Translations under genes and position numbers: made by a program
Shown: piece after piece, positions 60,356 through 64,000 of the stretch
How positions within the stretch are numbered: position 1 is the stretch's first letter
Layout: every line of letters starts with the position of its first letter
Source: DAHVFK01 sp963755395
GTDB lineage: Bacteria > Pseudomonadota > Gammaproteobacteria > Burkholderiales > SG8-39
DNA length: 64,000 nt
Direction: 5' to 3'
NCBI GenBank assembly: GCA_963755395.1
Contig: CAVWJJ010000003.1
Span: 248,001 to 312,000, forward strand
The notes under the pieces: model-generated
Databases searched by the model: none
The model's input: the letters and a program-made list of their open reading frames with translations, nothing else
Told to the model about the DNA's origin: nothing

Positions 60356-61251
60356 TTGAGAGTAAATCGAGCTACTTCGACCCTGATGTGAGGCGCAAGG
60401 TCGAAAGCTTGCCCGTCGTAAGTCAGTTGCACATGCTGCGCATTGCCGACCACGACAGAGAACGGCGGAGTGCCCCGGACCGCTTTTTCGCTGCCGGCCG
60501 GATTGAGCTGCGATAGCAGCAGCTTGCCGGCCCCGTCACGAATCTCGACCCAGGACTCGGCGTCAAAGTGCAGCAAGATGCGCCCCGTCGCCGGCGCCGG
60601 CGAAGGCGCCGGGGCGACGCTGCCCTGCGATTGAGCCGGCGGGGTCGGCGTGGCGGCGCTCGCGCTGGCGTTTGCAACCGGGGCGGGGGCGGGAGCCGGC
60701 GCCGCGGCGGCCGGCGGAGGTGGACTCGCCGGCAACGCGCGCGGCACCTCGAGCGGCGCGCGTGCCGCAGGAACGAAGTTCAAATGCGTCGCGCCCGAGC
60801 GCTCCTGCTGCCAGCCGTACAGCACGCCTGCAACGACCAGCAGGATTGCCAACGAAAGTGCGGCATAGGTGATATTCGAGCGCCTCGAGCCGTCCGAAAA
60901 CGGCACCGGCTCCCGATAGCGGGTGGCGAGGCGATCCGCGTCCGGGACTTCGAACTTGCCCGCGACCTGACCGAGCAGCGCTTCCGCGTCGAGCTTGAGC
61001 AGACGCGCATAGCTGCGGACCATGCCGCGCGCGAAAGTGCTTCCGGGCAGGTTCTCGAAGCGGCCCTGCTCCAATGCGTCGATCTGACGCGCACCGAACT
61101 TGAGCTGCTGTGCGACGTCGTCCAGAGTCAGGTTCTGGGCAACGCGCGCCCGCGCCAGAATCTCGCCCACGTGCTCCCCGCGCGGCTGACCGTCGGAAAA
61201 CTGCGCCGGCTGCTCCCGTGGTACGGGTTCGTAGACGGTATCGTTACTCAT
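60352..61251 (-). CDS. rodZ: RodZ-like cytoskeletal membrane protein
   Basis: 299 residues from ATG 61251. N-terminal Cro/C1-type helix-turn-helix (HVGEILARARVAQNLTLDDV, FARGMVRSYARLLKLD), one membrane helix (ITYAALSLAILLVVAGVLYGW), a long Pro/Ala linker, and a C-terminal DUF4115 domain (RILLHFDAESWVEIRDGAGK, FSVVVGNAQHVQLTYDG). It links MreB filaments to the wall synthesis machinery and helps set rod shape. Overlaps pilW and ispG by a few bases in the pilW-rodZ-ispG string. Confidence 0.92.
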   Translation of the reverse strand: MSNDTVYEPVPREQPAQFSDGQPRGEHVGEILARARVAQNLTLDDVAQQLKFGARQIDALEQGRFENLPGSTFARGMVRSYARLLKLDAEALLGQVAGKFEVPDADRLATRYREPVPFSDGSRRSNITYAALSLAILLVVAGVLYGWQQERSGATHLNFVPAARAPLEVPRALPASPPPPAAAAPAPAPAPVANASASAATPTPPAQSQGSVAPAPSPAPATGRILLHFDAESWVEIRDGAGKLLLSQLNPAGSEKAVRGTPPFSVVVGNAQHVQLTYDGQAFDLAPHIRVEVARFTLK

Positions 61252-62038
61252 AGTCCCCGCGTTGCAGTGCCTGGCTCTCGCGCGAGCCGGGGAAGCGGTA
61301 TCGCAGCTGACTCGCGAGCTTTGCCTCCGCCAATCGCTCGCCCAACTTGCGCTCCACGCGCAACGCGAGCCACAGCGACTCTGCAGTAGGCTCAACCATG
61401 GCGTTGAAGCGCGATACGTACTTAAGCGCTTCGTTCATGTTGCCCTCCCGATAGCGGATCTCGCCCATTTGCAGCAAAGCCGTAGGCTCATTCGGTAGCA
61501 GCTTGAGCGCGCGCCGAAAATACTGCTCGGCATCCTTGAGCTTGTCCTTGCGCATGGAGCAAACGCCGGCCGCTGTGTAGGAGCGCCACGGCGTCGGATA
61601 TAGCGGGTTGGCGATGGCGCGCTGAAAGTACCGGATAGACTCCGTTTCGTGGCCGGTCTGGCACAGGAACCAGCCGTAATTGTGATTGATGTCCGGATCG
61701 TTCGGCGAGAGCTCCAGCCCATGCTCGAAATTCTGCTGCGCGAGCTTCGTTTCGCGCAGCTGCATGTACACCAGTCCGAACATGCTGTAGGTGGAGGGGT
61801 ACGTGGGATCAGCCGCGGCCGCAGTGCGCAGCTCCTCCAGCGCAACCGCCATGCTGCCGCGACTGTAGTAGGCCGCCGCCAGCTCGGTATGTATCCGGGC
61901 GCGGTTGCGCGGGTCACCGACCTCTCCCACGATGACGCCGGTATCGACCCCGGTTGACGAATTCGGGGGCTGCGTAGTGCAGCCCGCGGCCAGCGCCAGA
62001 AATGCTCCGGCAACGAGGCCGAAAAAATATAGCTTCAT
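61244..62038 (-). CDS. pilW: Type IV pilus biogenesis lipoprotein PilW/PilF
   Basis: 264 residues. Signal peptide with lipobox LAAGC (Cys20). The mature part is a run of TPR units (YSRGSMAVALEELRTAAAAD, STYSMFGLVYMQLRETKLAQ, NHNYGWFLCQTGHETESIRY, LKDAEQYFRRALKLLPNE). It serves as pilotin/assembly factor for the PilQ secretin in the outer membrane. Position between rlmN and rodZ is the usual one. Overlaps both neighbours. Frame intact. Confidence 0.93.
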   Translation of the reverse strand: MKLYFFGLVAGAFLALAAGCTTQPPNSSTGVDTGVIVGEVGDPRNRARIHTELAAAYYSRGSMAVALEELRTAAAADPTYPSTYSMFGLVYMQLRETKLAQQNFEHGLELSPNDPDINHNYGWFLCQTGHETESIRYFQRAIANPLYPTPWRSYTAAGVCSMRKDKLKDAEQYFRRALKLLPNEPTALLQMGEIRYREGNMNEALKYVSRFNAMVEPTAESLWLALRVERKLGERLAEAKLASQLRYRFPGSRESQALQRGDYE

Positions 62039-63129
62039 GCACGTAGCTCCGTGATCCTGCGAACCTTGCGGCCACTACGACGCGTGCGGTCCGCCACGTC
62101 GCCGGCGAGCTGCCCGCATGCCGCGTCGATGCCTTCGCCGCGCGTCTTGCGGACAGTCACTGTCAACCCGTCGCGTCGCAGTATTTCTGCGAAAGCCCGA
62201 ATCCTTTCGGGATCCGAGCGGCGAAAGCCGGAATTCGGAAAGGGGTTGAACGGGATAAGATTGAATTTGCAGCTCACGCGCCGAGCGATGGAGGTTAACT
62301 CCCTGGCGTCGCCGTCCGAATCGTTGACGCCCTCCAGCATGACGTACTCGAAGGTGATGAAGTCACGTGGCGCCCGATCGAGGTAGCGGTTGCAGGCCTT
62401 AATCAGCTCGCGCAACGGGTACTTCCGATTCAACGGCACGAGACGGTCGCGCAAAGCATCGTTCGGCGCATGCAACGAGACGGCAAGCGCGACGGGACAT
62501 TCGTCGCGCAGCCGGTCCATTCCGGGAACCACTCCGGAAGTCGAGACCGTGACGCGTCGCCGCGACAATCCGTAAGCATTGTCGTCGAGCATAAGGCGCA
62601 GTGCCGGAATGACCGCATCGAGATTGAGCAGAGGCTCGCCCATGCCCATCAGCACGACGTTCGTGATGACACGCTGGCCCTTCGGGTCGCGACCCAGCAG
62701 CCGATTGGCGAGCCACAACTGGGCGATGATCTCGCCAGTGGTTAGATTGCGGTTGAATCCCTGCTTGCCCGTGGAGCAGAAGGCGCAATCGAGCACGCAG
62801 CCGGCCTGGCTGGACACGCACAGGGTGCCGCGATCGTCTTCAGGGATGAATACGGACTCGATCGAGTTCGCTTCGTCGACCCTGAGCAGCCACTTGTGCG
62901 TACCGTCGGCCGCCACTTCGTCGGAGACGACCCCAGGCGCCTCAACTCGCGCGGCAAGAGAAAGCTTGGCGCGCAGGTCCTTGGCGAGATCACTCATGCG
63001 GGCGAAGTCCGACTCGCCGCACTGATGAATCCAGCGCAGCACCTGCCGCGCGCGAAACGCTTTTTCGCCCAACCGGGCAAAAAAACGCTCCATGCCTCGT
63101 GCGTCGAATTCCAGCAGGTTGTCGCTCAT
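62035..63129 (-). CDS. rlmN: Dual-specificity RNA methyltransferase RlmN
   Basis: Radical-SAM enzyme that methylates C2 of A2503 in 23S rRNA and A37 in some tRNAs. 364 residues from ATG 63129. Fe-S cluster motif CVLDCAFCSTGKQGFNRN (CxxxCxxC), VLMGMGEPLLNLDAV, SRRRVTVSTSGVVPGMDRL, VALAVSLHAPNDALRDRLVP, FEYVMLEGVNDSDGDAREL, and the methyl-carrying Cys near the end (GEGIDAACGQLAG). Frame intact. Confidence 0.96.
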   Translation of the reverse strand: MSDNLLEFDARGMERFFARLGEKAFRARQVLRWIHQCGESDFARMSDLAKDLRAKLSLAARVEAPGVVSDEVAADGTHKWLLRVDEANSIESVFIPEDDRGTLCVSSQAGCVLDCAFCSTGKQGFNRNLTTGEIIAQLWLANRLLGRDPKGQRVITNVVLMGMGEPLLNLDAVIPALRLMLDDNAYGLSRRRVTVSTSGVVPGMDRLRDECPVALAVSLHAPNDALRDRLVPLNRKYPLRELIKACNRYLDRAPRDFITFEYVMLEGVNDSDGDARELTSIARRVSCKFNLIPFNPFPNSGFRRSDPERIRAFAEILRRDGLTVTVRKTRGEGIDAACGQLAGDVADRTRRSGRKVRRITELRA

Positions 63130-63133
63130 CACA

Positions 63134-63574
63134 TCACTGTGACCCGCTTGAGCGGGAAAAAGTCTCGCACGCGGGGAAGAAATATCCGATCTCGGTGCGC
63201 GCCGTGTCCGTACCATCCGAGCCGTGCACCGCGTTGGCGTCTATCGAATCTGCAAAATCCGCCCGGATCGTGCCCTTGGCCGCCTTCTTCGGATCGGTGG
63301 CGCCCATCAGTTCACGATTCTTGGCAATCGCACCCTCGCCTTCCAGGACCTGGACCAACACCGGACCCGAAATCATGAATTCGACCAGGTCGCGGAAGAA
63401 GGGCCGCTCGCGGTGCACCGCGTAGAAGCCCTCGGCCTGCGTGCGCGACAGTTGCATCATGCGAGCGGCGACGATCTTGAGTCCCGCCGCCTCGAAACGC
63501 CCGCAGATCTGGCCGATAACGTTCTTCTTCACCGCGTCCGGCTTGATGATCGACAGCGTACGCTCGACCGCCAT
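63134..63574 (-). CDS. ndk: Nucleoside diphosphate kinase
   Basis: Equilibrates nucleoside di- and triphosphates. 146 residues from ATG 63574, preceded by GAGG. Starts MAVERTLSIIKPDAVKKNVIG; NRELMGATDPKKAAKGTIRADFA (by parts) and the phosphohistidine in DANAVHGSDG (about His117). The C-terminal tail after EIGYFFPACETF is some residues longer than in E. coli. Four bases before rlmN; first gene of the ndk-rlmN-pilW-rodZ-ispG-hisS string. Confidence 0.96.
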   Translation of the reverse strand: MAVERTLSIIKPDAVKKNVIGQICGRFEAAGLKIVAARMMQLSRTQAEGFYAVHRERPFFRDLVEFMISGPVLVQVLEGEGAIAKNRELMGATDPKKAAKGTIRADFADSIDANAVHGSDGTDTARTEIGYFFPACETFSRSSGSQ

Positions 63575-63646
63575 TCCTCGTTCTCCCTCGCAAGCTTGAA
63601 AAGCAAAAGCAAATTCTATCACGTCGCGGTTCCGAACCGCGTAAAT

Positions 63647-64000
63647 TCAATGAGTTGCGTCACCGCAGGAACGCCAGAGGGGCATCAGTCCTACATCTCC
63701 GGCGGGGGTGCGATAGCGTGCGTCGACGCCGATCCCGGGTGCCCAGACCAGATCCTCGCCGAAGAACAGCAGCGGCAGGCGGTCACGCTGCCACGGAGGC
63801 AGGCCGGCCTCCTGAAAAAGATTCTTGAGTGTACGGCGGGGCCGCCGTGCATCGGGTTGCAGCCGCTCGCCCCCTCGACGCAAGCGCAGCTGGACCGGTC
63901 GACCACGAAGCTTCCCGAGCGCGATGCCGGCCCCGCGCACGCGCTCGAAGCGCATTTCGCCGCCCAGAGCAGGCAGCGCGATGCGGCGCTGGCCGGTCCA
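63647..64000 (-). CDS. tilS: tRNA(Ile)-lysidine synthase TilS, C-terminal part (partial)
   Basis: The frame is open to the right edge and stops at 63647. The visible 117 residues match the TilS substrate-binding and C-terminal domains: a WxGQRRIALPALGGE-like strand, RFERVRGAGIALGK, VQLRLRRGGERLQPD, RRTLKNLFQEAGLPPWQRDRLPLLFF (by parts) and VWAPGIGVDARYR. The enzyme turns C34 of the AUA-reading tRNA-Ile into lysidine. The ATP-binding N-terminal domain is outside the window. Confidence 0.85.
   Translation of the reverse strand, partial: WTGQRRIALPALGGEMRFERVRGAGIALGKLRGRPVQLRLRRGGERLQPDARRPRRTLKNLFQEAGLPPWQRDRLPLLFFGEDLVWAPGIGVDARYRTPAGDVGLMPLWRSCGDATH

Overview
The window is GC-rich, densely coding and chromosomal. 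Several of its gene strings are typical of Betaproteobacteria: greA-carB-carA-dapB-bamE-fur-recN-nadK-hrcA, grpE-dnaK-dnaJ, fimV-truA-trpF-trpB-trpA-accD-folC-SPOR-cvpA-purF-metZ, and ndk-rlmN-pilW-rodZ-ispG-hisS-yfgM-bamB-der. No rRNA, tRNA, IS element, CRISPR array or phage gene was recognised, and no non-coding gap exceeds about 180 bases.

Layout. 1-203: end of a Crp/Fnr-type regulator. 208-13891, minus strand: pstSCAB phosphate transporter behind a Pho-box-like site, glmM, folP, ftsH, rlmE, greA, and carAB with a promoter and a terminator-like leader hairpin. 14000-24964: dapB, bamE, fur, recN, nadK, then the heat-shock set hrcA, hemH, a hemerythrin protein, grpE, dnaK and dnaJ; grpE and dnaK each have a sigma-32-type promoter. 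25026-31074 is the least ordinary part: a TPR/beta-barrel protein like Slam (type XI secretion) transporters, a secreted FecR-domain protein with a possible TbpB-like barrel, a TPR/O-GlcNAc-transferase-like (GT41) glycosyltransferase, and an orphan periplasmic binding protein. 31091-36082: cysS, a TPR/NTF2-like protein, an L,D-transpeptidase, a periplasmic cyclophilin and lpxH. From 36079 to the end every gene is on the minus strand: metZ behind a SAM-II riboswitch plus terminator, purF, cvpA, a SPOR protein, folC, accD, trpBAF, truA, fimV, asd, leuBDC, an MFS/TetR pair, der, bamB, a YfgM-like protein, hisS, ispG, rodZ, pilW, rlmN, ndk and the end of tilS.

A second feature concerns the sequence itself. 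Many conserved essential genes (pstBACS, glmM, folP, ftsH, carA, carB, dnaK, dnaJ, accD, trpA, trpB, leuB, leuC) are cut by frameshifts, while long stretches between them are clean. When frames are compared with family motifs, most breaks are repaired by deleting one C that follows a G on the coding strand. This looks like a systematic sequence or consensus error rather than gene decay, so these genes are annotated as single loci with disturbed frames.

Together the genes cover phosphate uptake, envelope precursor and outer-membrane assembly (GlmM, LpxH, BamB, BamE, FtsH, RodZ, L,D-transpeptidase), nucleotide, folate and amino-acid synthesis (Car, Pur, Fol, Trp, Leu, Met, Asd, DapB), proteostasis, and type IV pilus support (PilW, FimV).
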